Shown: positions 1 through 9,948 of the stretch, one piece after another
Layout: each line of letters opens with the position of its first letter
Position numbering within the stretch: the stretch's first letter is position 1
Assembly (NCBI GenBank): GCA_020284085.1
Contig: JACEVL010000029.1
Coordinates: forward strand, 1,720,348 to 1,784,347
Source of the DNA: Aporrectodea caliginosa
Lineage: Eukaryota; Annelida; Clitellata; Crassiclitellata; Lumbricidae
Reading direction: 5' to 3'
Length of the DNA: 64,000 nt
Position numbers and translations under genes: made by a program
Notes under the pieces: model-generated
What the model was told of the DNA's origin: nothing
Databases searched by the model: none
The model's input: only the letters and a program-made list of their open reading frames with translations

Positions 1-236
1 GAAAAAAAATATTCGAGGGAAAAATTGTTTACTGTGCATGCCAGTAATCGTCCGTTGCTAGGGACAGCGACGGTCGAGACCCAGCAGTTGGAGGGACGAA
101 GGAAGGGGGGCACTGATACTCAGCGCCCGTCATAAACTATGCAAGTGCCACATATGGCAGGCTGATATTAAAGTGCCCCTCATCAGCTACACAAGCCTTA
201 CTCAAAGACAACGGACCGGACACTCCCTCTCTCGAT
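1..236. other. unassigned left edge
   Basis: I see no gene or recognisable repeat in this stretch before the CTGT-rich block. Confidence 0.3.
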
Positions 237-612
237 ATGCTTGCCTATCTGTCTGTCTCCGTATCCCTCTGTCTGTGTCTATGTGTATTTCTGTCCATGT
301 CTCTGTCTGTCTGTCTGTCTCTCTGTGTCTCAGTATGTTTGTTTGTCTGTCTTTGTCTCCGTTTCTCTGCCTATCTGTATCTCTCTGTCTATGTATCCAT
401 ATGTCTCTGTCTGTCTGTTTGTGTCTGTGTCTCTCTGTCTATGTATCCATATGTCTCTGTCTGTCTGTTTCTCTCTGTTTATGTATCCATATGTCTCTGT
501 CTGTCTGTTTGTGTCTGTGTCTCTCTGTCTGTCTGGTTCTGTCTCTCTCTGTCTGTCTCTGTTTCTCTCTCTGTCTGTCTCTCTCTATGCCTCTATATCT
601 CTCTCTTTCTTT
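237..612. repeat. CTGT/CTCT low-complexity block
   Basis: Long run of imperfect CTGTCTGT and CTCTCTGT units with interspersed TATGTATCCATATGTCT segments, about four tenths of a kb long. All six frames stay partly open because the composition lacks stops, so the overlapping reading frames here are not evidence of coding. Confidence 0.9.
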
Positions 613-789
613 ACATGGCCAACCGCTGGCAGACCAAAGCGCCTCTTCAGACCTGTCTGTGTCCCCAAAACGTATGACTCTAGACATGGATGGATGTGCA
701 TGTATTTAAGGGTGCTTCAATATATGTGTACGCACACATGTACATATGTGTCTATACAGTGTACATATGTAGTCTGGAAACCTAGTATG

Positions 790-940
790 TATGTATGCAC
801 ACAAGTTGCTGAACGACTTTATCTTTGTTTGGAAACCTCCGGAAACGCCTTAAGACTTTCCTGTTCCCTGGTCCAGGCACTGACGCTGGTTGAGAGCGCT
901 GCTGATTTCGAGTGGCGCTATATAAATGTTCGATTACATT
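790..940 (+). mobile_element. L2-type LINE 3' end fragment
   Basis: Ends with the motif GGCGCTATATAAATGTTCGA followed by a short TTACATTAC tail. The same terminal sequence closes several L2-like copies in the window (30.3 kb, and 32.2 kb on the minus strand). Only the 3' terminal region is present, as expected from 5' truncation during target-primed reverse transcription. Confidence 0.6.
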
Positions 941-984
941 ACATACGGACTGATCTTCTGGATATTGATCTGATTACTGCTTGG

Positions 985-1165
985 TTTTGGTGCACCATCG
1001 GTTGATGCCTTGTGCATTAGACACTGGCGCAGGTCGAGAGCGCTGCTGATTTTTAGCAGAGCTATATAAATGTTCGATTATTATTACAATTACAATAGAA
1101 GTTACTAAATGCTTATGTTGCCATCGGTTGATGCCTTGTGCATTAGACACTGGCGCAATAGAAGT
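985..1165 (+). repeat. two tandem 3'-tail copies of a retroelement family
   Basis: The word CCATCGGTTGATGCCTTGTG occurs twice about 120 bp apart, the second followed by CAATAGAAGTTACTAATTAC. The same tail recurs at about 34930-34990 (plus) and 37790-37880 (minus), and weakly at 43230-43330 (minus). It is a dispersed family with an ATTAC-type tail. No coding part is visible. Confidence 0.55.
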
Positions 1166-1270
1166 TACTAATTACAATAACACTTCGGTCCGTTGCTTGA
1201 AAACATTTCTGTTTCCTCAGAGTGCTCATGCTGGGAGCACCTCTGAATAGTCATTATTCATTCATTCATT

Positions 1271-1440
1271 TCAGATATTTATATAGCGCCCCTTCAAGAT
1301 TTCTACTCAGAGGCGCTCCCGACTACAGCGCGGACACTGAATCGGAGTTTCACGCCTAAGCGCATGAGCAATTGAGAGTGAAGGACTTGCCCAGGGTCAT
1401 TACTGCTAGAGGCGCTTTATAAATGCCCAAATACAAAACA
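1271..1440 (-). mobile_element. truncated SINE-A (minus) abutting another tail (plus)
   Basis: 1271-1398 is the 3' half of the tRNA-derived family here called SINE-A (full copies near 9.2, 34.5, 45.3 and 57.3 kb), on the minus strand. The tRNA-like head is missing. It joins a GGCGCTTTATAAATG tail in the opposite orientation at about 1408-1440. Confidence 0.65.
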
Positions 1441-2033
1441 ATACAATACAAAAACAACCTGTCTTGTCACAGTTTCTAAGTTTCTACGGCCTTGAAATTT
1501 CTGCAACCCAACTCAATCATTTCTCACACTGCCCTCGCACTGCCTTTACATTCTTATCCGTTCCGGAGAATGGGTTGCGCCCATTCACTATCGTCCCATA
1601 TATTCCTCTCTTCATTTTCCTTCTCAGATCAGTAGCGCAAGGGCCAATAAAGCAAATTTGTTTTCGTTTTCTGATGTTCACTTTCATCTGACAGTCGTTA
1701 AACAGCCGTAGAAAAAAAACAACCGTTCAAAGAAAATCCGTCATGTGGAACACCGGTGGAGGTAACGGAGGTAAAGACACGGTGGCGGAATTCCGTTTCA
1801 AGCGGAAGAACCAGAATGGATCGACGCGCTAAGAGATAAGCGGCCCTGATAAGGGGCGCAGCTGATAAGGGCATCAAAACTCGTCAAAGCACTTCAACAT
1901 ATCAACATATCGACCAGGGTTCTATCCTGCCGCAGCAGATGCCTGGGGTGGGGTAGAAACCAATGACAACCCGACCCCCAACACCCGCTGCCCTGGTCTT
2001 CCATCAAGGGTTTGGGCAAGGAAGTCTAGATAG
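1441..2033. other. 5' flank of the THAP transposase, with possible THAP core traces
   Basis: No complete gene is visible. One frame around 1789-1850 reads IPFQAEEPEWIDALRDK, which resembles the middle of a THAP zinc finger (the FP...EW...AL region). The frame breaks before the THAP end that lies in frame with the transposase at 2076. It could be an upstream exon with unrecognised splice sites, or a decayed 5' end. Confidence 0.25.
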
Positions 2034-4649
2034 AGAACATCTGTAAAACCCTTCAGAAGGTATCTGAAAGAGGAAGCTGTTCCATCTATCTTTTCTAATG
2101 CTCCAAAGTATCTGTCGAAAACATGTAACGTCCCCAGATCAACTTCTAGAGCCACAACATCAAGTCGATTTCAGCTAGAGGAGAAGAAGCTTGACACCCT
2201 GGAGCAGTCCTTCATGGAGAATGACAACATTTCCGGTCTTACAGTGTCACAACTTGAGGAACGATTGCGAGCTGAGACGACTTTACCTGAGGATTTTAAG
2301 ATCTGTATTGTTGAGCAAGCTCTCCTTGTATATCTAATCAATGTGACAGAGGACATACCTAAGATAATGGGGAGTATTATTGTTAGAAGTGATTTCACCA
2401 TGGCTGTTACAGTGGATGAGAAAGTTGTTCCATCAACCCAGTATCATGATTTAGTAAAGGGTCCACTCCGGAGTATGTCACAACTTGTGAATTTAATGGC
2501 TCGTGTAAAGGCATGGATCGGAGATCCAACTTCTCGCACACTAGAATTCAACATTAAACTGGCTATACAGCATTTGAAAACCACTACAGATAGTCTGGAG
2601 GAAGACAGTGAAGAACACAAGAAAATTAGCTTCTTAACTGAGCAACTTAAGTTGCTGTCTAAGAAAAAATTTGGACGAGTCTATTCAGCAAAGCTTGTGA
2701 TACTATCATATATGATTTATGCAGCCAGCCCAGCCGCATACATGGTTCTTCAGGATCAAAATATTTTGTGTTTGCCAACAACAACCACTCTGAGGAAGGT
2801 CACTCGACGTTTGAATTCTGCCACTGGACTCGACAATAGTTCCTATTTGAAGTTGAGGATCTCCAAGCTAAACCAGTATGAAAGGACGGTCATCCTTATC
2901 ATTGATGAAATTTATGTCGCAAAACGAGTAGAATATACAAGAGGGGAGATGCAGGGACTGACACCAGATGGATCTGTTGCTTCCACGTTGCTTTGTTTCA
3001 TGGTGAAGTCGGTAGTTAGCAAATATAAAGACATCGTGGCCATATACCCAATGTCAAAATTAACTGCTGCAAAGCAGCATGAGTGCTACTTGGAAGTGGC
3101 TGCATTGCTTAGAAGTGTGTTTTTTAGTGTAATTGCAATAGCTGTTGATAATGCTACCACCAACCGAAAGTTTTTTATTGACTTTTTATGTAATGGATCA
3201 CTGGAGACAAAAGTCATCGACAACATCACAGGGCAGCCAATATTTTTAATCTTCGATCCTGTGCATGGTCTTAAGAATATCTACAATAACTTCCAGTCCC
3301 GCAAAGTCTTTGAATGCCCGCCGATGCCTCAAAATCTGCCAGATGGATGTTGTGCAAATTTCCGTGACATCGTGGACTTGTACGACTTAGAGGCTGCAAT
3401 GACACTGAAAAAAGCACACAGAGTAACTGCAAAGGCTTTGTATCCAAAAAGCATCGAGAAAACATCAGTGAAACTTGCAACATCCATTTTTTCGGAGTCA
3501 ACACGTGATGCTTTGAGGTTTTATGGAACTCAAGACGGGAAGTCATCATGGACTGGCACCGCAGATTTCTTGGCATTAATAATAAAACTGTGGAACATAG
3601 TCAATGTTAAGACCTCTACAAAAGGCAAGCATAAAAGGGACTCCACAATGGACCCAGTAAGATCCTCACTTGACTGGAAATTGAACTTCCTGAGAGATTT
3701 TGCCAGCTTTCTACAAAACTGGGAGGATTCAAAAAAGCCAGGATTGACACGCGAGACATTCCTATCATTGCGTCACACGTGCATGGCTCTGGTGGACTGT
3801 TCCTCTTTTCTGCTTGACCGCCTTGGCTTTAACTTTGTCCTCCTTGGCCATCTACAGTCTGATGCGATAGAGTCACGTTTTGGTTGGTTTCGTCAACTGT
3901 CTGGAGCCAACTACTATATATCCATGAGACAAGTGCTTGAAGGAGACAGAAAAATCCGTGCCTTGTCTCTGCTGAAGTTTTCTGGGTTTTCTCTTAATGA
4001 GATCGATGATGCCATTAAGTCCAATGTATCAAATTCAAATAATTCGGCAGAAGATGCTACAGCTGATGAACTGGCCGAATCACTGCAATGTCTCAGATGG
4101 CCATCATCTAGTGATGCTAATGTCATCTTCTATGTAAGTGGTGCGATGGCAAGATCGGTGGTACACATCACAAGATGTGGCTACTGCAAACAGGAACTGG
4201 TTGATCCGGATGCTTCACAAGCTGTCCAATTGGAAGAAGATTTCATTTTCAACCATGGAGCGACAAAATTTTTAGATGACATAAATCGTGGTGGACTCAC
4301 AAAGCCAAGCGAATATACATTCATGTTGGCAGTACATTGTTGGCGAGTGTTTGAAGAGATCAATGCATCACCGCCTTTGAAATCTCGACTCCTGGCTGCA
4401 GAATGCCAGCGATCACTGTTTGTGAAAATCATGGATCGTGTTACTGACATTGATTCTTTGGGACATCCACTTGTCAGTGAAAACTACTGCTTCAAAGGCC
4501 TTGATCTTAAATCACTCCTTGTGCAGCGACTGTTTAACTGTTTTGCAAAAAATGCAGTACGGAAGCTTACAAGTGATGCTAACCAAAGTAATCAGCAGCC
4601 TGCAAAGCGTAGAAAAATAGCCAAACTTTCTAGTGCTTCACACCAGTGA
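2034..4649 (+). CDS. P-element-like transposase with THAP remnant (THAP9-like)
   Basis: Cut-and-paste DNA transposase of the P-element/THAP9 family. The 811-codon ATG frame begins at 2214, but the frame is open from 2034. The upstream part reads RRYLKEEAVPSIF, the classic AVPxIF end of a THAP zinc finger, so the true protein starts upstream and the CCCH part of the finger is missing or in another exon. Counting from the 2214 ATG, candidate RNase-H-like catalytic residues are D231 (LIIDEIYV), D312 (AVDNATTN) and E553 (SDAIESRFGWFRQLSGANYY, the most family-specific block). No internal stop occurs up to 4649. I could not identify terminal inverted repeats or an 8-bp duplication, so mobility is unproven. 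It sits left of the Pbx first exon, probably within that gene's first intron. Confidence 0.88.
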   Translation, partial: RTSVKPFRRYLKEEAVPSIFSNAPKYLSKTCNVPRSTSRATTSSRFQLEEKKLDTLEQSFMENDNISGLTVSQLEERLRAETTLPEDFKICIVEQALLVYLINVTEDIPKIMGSIIVRSDFTMAVTVDEKVVPSTQYHDLVKGPLRSMSQLVNLMARVKAWIGDPTSRTLEFNIKLAIQHLKTTTDSLEEDSEEHKKISFLTEQLKLLSKKKFGRVYSAKLVILSYMIYAASPAAYMVLQDQNILCLPTTTTLRKVTRRLNSATGLDNSSYLKLRISKLNQYERTVILIIDEIYVAKRVEYTRGEMQGLTPDGSVASTLLCFMVKSVVSKYKDIVAIYPMSKLTAAKQHECYLEVAALLRSVFFSVIAIAVDNATTNRKFFIDFLCNGSLETKVIDNITGQPIFLIFDPVHGLKNIYNNFQSRKVFECPPMPQNLPDGCCANFRDIVDLYDLEAAMTLKKAHRVTAKALYPKSIEKTSVKLATSIFSESTRDALRFYGTQDGKSSWTGTADFLALIIKLWNIVNVKTSTKGKHKRDSTMDPVRSSLDWKLNFLRDFASFLQNWEDSKKPGLTRETFLSLRHTCMALVDCSSFLLDRLGFNFVLLGHLQSDAIESRFGWFRQLSGANYYISMRQVLEGDRKIRALSLLKFSGFSLNEIDDAIKSNVSNSNNSAEDATADELAESLQCLRWPSSSDANVIFYVSGAMARSVVHITRCGYCKQELVDPDASQAVQLEEDFIFNHGATKFLDDINRGGLTKPSEYTFMLAVHCWRVFEEINASPPLKSRLLAAECQRSLFVKIMDRVTDIDSLGHPLVSENYCFKGLDLKSLLVQRLFNCFAKNAVRKLTSDANQSNQQPAKRRKIAKLSSASHQ

Positions 4650-4989
4650 ACGTGATAATCATCTATGACAAATTTCTATCCAGGCACATTCATATAGGTA
4701 ATCGTACATTTTTATTATTCTATCTTCTATTGAAAATTGCCACACATTACTTTACATATGCATGCTATATTATCTACATAAGCAATTTGTCATTCTGGTC
4801 TAGTGTATTTGTTCATTAAATCAATGTATAGCATCATCCTAAAGCATTGTAATGCTGAGCTGCTGCTGCTGCAGTAGTGGGCCAACTGACGTACAGGCTG
4901 TTTTCACGTTTATAGTCCATGCTAATCTAGAAGTCCTTGGTTTGGGTAACAGTCGATGTGTTGTGTTCTGTGCCCCATGGCCTCTGTCT

Positions 4990-4992
<3 letters not shown>
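4650..4992. other. 3' flank of the transposase
   Basis: AT-rich sequence with no coding signal. It probably holds the 3' end of the P-like element, but no inverted repeat could be matched by eye. Confidence 0.3.
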
Positions 4993-5080
<88 letters not shown>

Positions 5081-5112
5081 CACACACACACACACACACA
5101 CACCACACATAT
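4993..5112. repeat. compound microsatellite (CT)n-(AT)n-(AC)n
   Basis: About 68 bases of CT dinucleotides, then about 20 of AT, then about 30 of CA, essentially uninterrupted. Such tracts are length-polymorphic. Reading frames across them are compositional artefacts. Confidence 0.95.
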
Positions 5113-5740
5113 AGATATATATTACTTCATGTCTGTGCGGATAGTGACACCACTGCCCCACTAACCCCACTCGGCAAATGCCCCCGTCGTCGGCAAAGCC
5201 TGCGGTCTGGTTAATGTCTGCCCCGCAGACGGTGTTAGGTTCAGGCCAAGCACGCAGTCCCTAGAGGCATTGCAGGGAAGTGCACTTCTTCGAAAACAGC
5301 AAATGAACGCTCAGCCGCAGCCTCCAACTCACGCCCAGCTCTGTACTTATATAAGATATGTAAATATTGATGTTTTATATAGCGCCCGTAGACCTCCAGT
5401 GCCCTCCACCCTTTTCATGTTCAATGAATTGATCGGGTGAGATCCTTTATCATCGCTGCCTGTGTGAATAGGTTCCACGCCTTTTACAATCACTGTGTAC
5501 GGACCGTGCTAGTCCGACATTCAAATCTCTTAAATAAGTCACCTTCGGTATGCGAACAGGCTTCCTCGTGCACCGAGGAGCATGGGATGTACGCTAACTG
5601 TGCGATATAGGATTGACGCTATACAATCTCAGAGTATATGAAGAAATGAATCTCGCGGAGCAGAACTTCGGTCTTCAAACAGCATCGAGGACAGAATCGT
5701 GTGGCGTCGCATCGCAGATACGGCTGAGCTCAGCAGAGTT
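5113..5740. other. no gene seen; one L2-like tail on the minus strand
   Basis: TTTATATAGCGCCCGTAGACC near 5374 is the reverse complement of the L2-type terminal motif. The rest is unassigned. Confidence 0.35.
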
Positions 5741-6060
5741 GAGAAGACCAGAGAAGAACCAAAAAGAAGACCAAGAGAAGAGCCAGAGAAGAACAGAGAG
5801 GCGCCAGAGAACACTAACGAGAAAATCCGGAGAAGAAACAGAGAAGAACCAGAGAAGTCCAAAAGAAAATCCGGAGAAGAAACAGAGAAGAACCAGAGAA
5901 GTCCAAAAGAAAATCCGGAGAAGAAACAGAGAAGAACCAGAGAAGTCCAAAAGAAAATCCGGAGAAGAAACAGAGAAGAACCAGAGAAGTCCAAAAGAAC
6001 ATCCGGAGAAGAAACAGAGAAGAACCAGATAAGACCCGGAGAAAAACCAGAGAAGAACCA
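5741..6060 (+). repeat. purine-rich 44-bp minisatellite
   Basis: The GAAAATCCGG / GAACATCCGG landmark recurs at 5821, 5865, 5909, 5953 and 5997, exactly 44 bp apart, inside an AGAAGAACCAGAGAAG-rich tract. The plus strand is almost pyrimidine-free. Because 44 is not a multiple of 3, each repeat shifts frame. The long frames on both strands therefore come from missing stop codons and not from selection. Confidence 0.9.
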
Positions 6061-6514
6061 ATTATTGGACACTTCCTCGGCCACACTAATATCTGGCTTC
6101 CCCAGACACCGTTCCAACTCTCGCGCACGCCGTATTAACGTCCACACTCCATTAAGAGAAATCCATGATATTAGCTACACACACATATAAACCACCGCCT
6201 CCTCTACCACCACCGCCACCACTACCACCACGAGGGAGTCCTGCAGCACTTCTCCTTGCCGCAGTCTTCCTGCATGCCAGGCGGCTCCCACTTCTGGACC
6301 AGTCTTCCTGCTACCATGGAATCGGGTGGAGGAGCAAAGGAAAACTGGACCCAAGACACCAGACAAACAACGATCCGTGAGGATTCGTTCGGACGGACGG
6401 ACGACTACTATTCCGGCAGAAAGTAACTAACAAGATACGCCACAGCAGCCATCAACAGTATCTAGGGATAACAGATATTAGTGTGGCCGGGGAAGCATCG
6501 ATAAAGACATACAA
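6061..6514. other. no gene seen; short CCA/CCG-rich tract
   Basis: A tract of ACCACCGCC-type trinucleotides lies at about 6190-6232. Nothing else is recognisable. Confidence 0.35.
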
Positions 6515-6790
6515 ACAAACAAACCCACACACACATACACACAATCATACATGCATTCACACATATATACATACATATATACAAACACACATACAAACAA
6601 ACATACAAATACACACACATAACTGCATGCACACATACACAATCATACATACATATACAGACATTCATACATGCATTCATACACATACAAACAAACATAC
6701 AAAGACACACAGTCATAAATACATACTGTATATACACACGCATTCATACATATACACATACATACAAACAGAAATGCATACACAATTTTT
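6515..6790. repeat. CATACA/CACA microsatellite
   Basis: Imperfect ACATACATACA and ACACACATA units over about 275 bp. Confidence 0.9.
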
Positions 6791-7845
6791 TATTTTTTTC
6801 ATTAGCAACAGAATCCGTTTACATTCCCACAATTAAGTAACAATTATCATTTATTAAATCATAAATAACAAACTCTCCAAACCTCGAACTAACAGAAAAC
6901 ACTAGCATTTAAGCATCCATGTGTTCAATTATGCTCCGCACATATGTACTTTTTCAAGTCCGCAAATATTTGTGGATGATAATTTTTAGTGGCTGTGAAA
7001 CCATTGTTAAACGTTTTATTGAAACAGGTAGTCATTGAACACACATAACGCTGTGTGAAGAGCCTTTCCTGGTATCAGACGAGCACAATAAAACATGATT
7101 TTGACGTCGCTCGAAAGCCTTTAAAGATCTCTCGCACACGTTTGCACAAGTAATCATATGTATATTCACCTGATATATGCATCCATACAACAATAATGCA
7201 TGTATTTATGTCACAAATGATCAACCGACTCAACACATTGTACGGCGAAGTTGTTCCCGCACGCTTCAAGTATCGCTCGAAAGTACTCAAGATTCGCTAC
7301 TCTGAATGATATTAGAGTTCACCAAGAACGAATCCTATTGTAATTGTATGCGCTTAATTATACAGGGCCTCTTCAAGAAAACTTATCAGAGGTGCTCCCC
7401 CCACATGATTAAACATAGTTGCCTTGAAAGTGTTTAAAAGTTGTTCGAGTCCACCTCAGCCAAGCACAGACTAGGTTGATAAAATGATACATAATATCCG
7501 ATATCATCTATAACAATATTTTTTTCGTTTTTGACATCTTTACAACCACTATAAAAGTTTATTATACTAGATTTTGATTAAATGAAAAGTCAGTACCGGT
7601 AACTAGAGGGCCAACTTTTAATCAAATACAAGCACAGCCAATGTTTATCGCTGTATTATTATTTTCTGGTATTAATGTTTCCCAAAAAAGTTCTGTGAGC
7701 ATGCTCCCACCTCGGCATCACAGAGCCAAAACTTGTGAGAGTATTGGCACCTTTGGAACCATGGCTCCAAGGCCTCTGAATGGCCTTCATCCGCTTGAGA
7801 AATAGAGGCATGGAAAGAAGTTCATCTCCAGTTTCAGATGGGGGA
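6791..7845. other. unassigned AT-rich spacer
   Basis: No coding region, tRNA-like head or terminal repeat could be supported in this kilobase. Confidence 0.3.
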
Positions 7846-8030
7846 CATAGTAGCAGACTGGTTAGAGCGCTCACCTTGCAGTGTGAACAGAACGGGTTTG
7901 AGCCTCCTCCTCCTTTGAGACGGTTACTGTGTAGGGACCTTGAGCAAGTCCTTCACTCACAATTGCTCTGATCACCATTGATTGATGAATGGTCATTAGA
8001 TAGTCGCACTTGATACTCGCATAAATAATA
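7846..8030 (+). mobile_element. SINE-C (tRNA-derived), copy 1
   Basis: A tRNA-like head with an A-box-like GACTGGTTAGAGCGCTC and a B-box-like GGGTTTGAGCC is followed by the family body (GAGACGGTTACTGTGTAGGG, CAAGTCCTTCACTCACAATT). The body resembles that of SINE-A. Other copies lie at 9949-10400 (plus), 28455-28573 (minus) and 49563-49722 (minus). Confidence 0.7.
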
Positions 8031-8204
8031 ATGTAAGAGTGTTTCTATGCATATATCAGAATATTTAAATAGCACACCTCTCAAGAGTTCTGCATCTTAA
8101 ATCACCATAAGCAAACAGTAATACTGGGAGAAGTCACCACTCTCTATATCTTGAAATCATATAGAGCCCATGCATTCCAGAACGAGTTGACAATGTAAAA
8201 ATAC

Positions 8205-8300
8205 GCTTGGAGCCTCGTAGGACCCTAGGAGTTAGCATCCTGGACTAGGAATTAGTAGGTCAGGTGTTCAAAGCCCACCAGGACTGATAGACATTTCAAA
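8205..8300 (+). mobile_element. tRNA-like SINE head fragment
   Basis: AGTTAGCATCCTGGACTAGG followed by GGTGTTCAAAGCCCACCAGG has tRNA-like A- and B-box spacing. A family body is not visible, so only a head-derived fragment is claimed. Confidence 0.4.
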
Positions 8301-8365
8301 CCTTGTCACCCACTTGGGTCCTCCACTCCTCCTGTATAGATTTCAAGTGGCCTGTGCTCCATGAG

Positions 8366-8403
8366 ACAGAAAGACAGACAGACAGACAGACACACACACA
8401 GAT

Positions 8404-8434
<31 letters not shown>

Positions 8435-8456
8435 GACAGACAGACAAACAGACAAA
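8366..8456. repeat. (GACA)n-(CA)n-(GACA)n microsatellite
   Basis: GACAGACA units flank an almost pure CACACA tract. Confidence 0.9.
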
Positions 8457-9056
8457 ATAGTGATACAGACAAGATAGCCTCAGGGAAGGAATCCTGATAC
8501 TCAGTTAGCACCCACTGCCAGCTCCTCGTTATCTTATCTATAAATTCCTGTACACAAACAATACATTAGAGAAAGTTGGGGAAGCTACAAGGCGGTGAGA
8601 AATAGGGGGTGCCCCCACCCACACTCCCACACAGTCTGGGAAGATATGAAGTTACAAAGAACTGACACTCTTGTGTAAAAAATATATTTGTACATACATA
8701 CACACTTCATAAGACAGTGATTGAGGGAAGAATTGGATGAAGAAAGCTTCAGGCTAAGAACTGTGTTGCTGGATTGGATGATGGATAAAGGAAGCAGTCA
8801 TGGCTGCAAAGAAGTGATGGATGCATGTATGTATGTTAAAGAAATGGGGCAGAGGACAGAAGAGAACAGCCTGCTGGATTCCTCAACTCCTGCTTCAGGG
8901 CACAACACTAAAGCAATATACAATACATGCACACATAATGAATATTGACCAGCCAAAGCCCAAGATGTTGCATAGATCTGCTGATTTCAAGGCAATAATG
9001 TTTTCGTTTGGTTACTGTAATTGTTATTGGTGACTTCTTCTATCATGCCAAAAGAA
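8457..9056. other. unassigned spacer
   Basis: Nothing beyond short open frames without recognisable domains. Confidence 0.3.
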
Positions 9057-9216
9057 GGTCCTGAGTGGCCGAGTGGGTTGGTAGCCCGCTTGCCACGCCG
9101 GCGGCCCGGGTTCGATTCCCGGTCGGTCGGTTTATCAGAGATTAATTTCTCGGATCTTTACTGCGGGTTGCTCGGTCGCAATATAAACGTGGAGTACAAT
9201 ACAATACAATACAACT
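9057..9216 (+). mobile_element. SINE-D (tRNA-derived), full copy, first half of a dimer
   Basis: The head TGGCCGAGTGGGTTGGTAGC and the B-box GGGTTCGATTCCCGG look like a type II (Leu/Ser-like) tRNA. It is followed by AGAGATTAATTTCTCGGA, a CGGTCGCAATATAAACG segment and (AATAC)n. It passes directly into SINE-A with the junction AACTGGGGCGC. The same junction occurs at 34525. Confidence 0.75.
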
Positions 9217-9445
9217 GGGGCGCAGTGGTGTAGGGGTATGTTCGGTGCCTTGCAGCTGGAGGGTTGCGGGTTCGAATCCACCTCAAAAGCCGTGTAGGGA
9301 CCCTGGGCAAGTCCTTCACTCACAATTGCTCATGCACTTCGGCGTGAAACTCCGATTCAGCGTCCGCGCAGTAGTCGGGAGCGCCTCTGAATAGGAATCT
9401 GGAAGGGCGCTATAACAAGTGTTCAAATACAATACAATACAATAT
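9217..9445 (+). mobile_element. SINE-A (tRNA-derived), full copy, second half of a dimer
   Basis: The head GGGGCGCAGTGGTGTAGGGG contains an A-box-like segment. The B-box-like GGGTTCGAATCC lies about 40 bp further on. The body contains CCTGGGCAAGTCCTTCACTC and AACTCCGATTCAGCG. The 3' end GAAGGGCGCTATAACAAGTG plus (AATAC)n resembles the L2 terminal motif of this genome, suggesting L2 enzymes mobilise it. Confidence 0.8.
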
Positions 9446-9948
9446 TACTAATTTGTGTAGTGTGTGTGTCATCTGCTGTTACATTACAACAGACAGCAAC
9501 TAAGCGTACCTGTCAGGACATTTATGTAGCACCAGAGTTAATGTAATACCATCTCAAGAATGCTACACATACCATCACGAAACATATAGTACCTGTGAGT
9601 AGTTTTCTTGAAGGGGCACTATATAAATGTTCGATATGAATGAATGAATAAATATTCCTCCATATGCTGGCTTCTACCTCGTCGGCCTAACCCTTGGGAC
9701 TGCCCGGATTTCATATCTGTTTTGCAGCGCCATTATTCAATGCCTAGCACATCATTACAATGGCACTATACAAGTTCTATGCGTACATAAGACACTAAAA
9801 ATAGCAACACTGCCTGACCTGTTTTTTCTTTAATCTCGCATAAGACTTGAAAGAGAGCAGACTTCATTCTGTGGCAGTTCAGCGTGTGCTTCCTGAAAAT
9901 ATCAACAAGAAAATGTTATTACAAAATTATTATTACTCATCACTGTCC
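9446..9948. other. spacer with one L2-like 3' tail
   Basis: CTTGAAGGGGCACTATATAAATG at about 9610-9632, followed by GAATGAATGAATAAA, is a retroelement 3' end. The remainder is unassigned. Confidence 0.4.

Noticed and set aside
173..1005. Three overlapping plus-strand frames and one minus-strand frame rich in Cys, Leu, Ser and Val
   Set aside because: They come from the CTGTCTGT low-complexity block, which lacks stops in several frames. No start context, splice site or domain supports coding.
4839..5214. Ser-Leu and Arg-Glu repeat frames on both strands
   Set aside because: Translation of the compound CT/AT/CA microsatellite.
5613..6190. Long charged (plus) and Phe-Ser-Leu-rich (minus) frames
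   Set aside because: The 44-bp repeat is not a multiple of 3, and all frames are open because the strand lacks T. Nothing indicates a selected protein.
9061..9125. Functional tRNA gene (Leu/Ser-like) at the SINE-D head
   Set aside because: A- and B-box words and a T-arm-like stem are present. But the body and (AATAC)n tail continue without a terminator, and the unit is repeated elsewhere in a SINE dimer. The other tRNA-like heads (7.8, 35.2 and 63.0 kb) were rejected for similar reasons.
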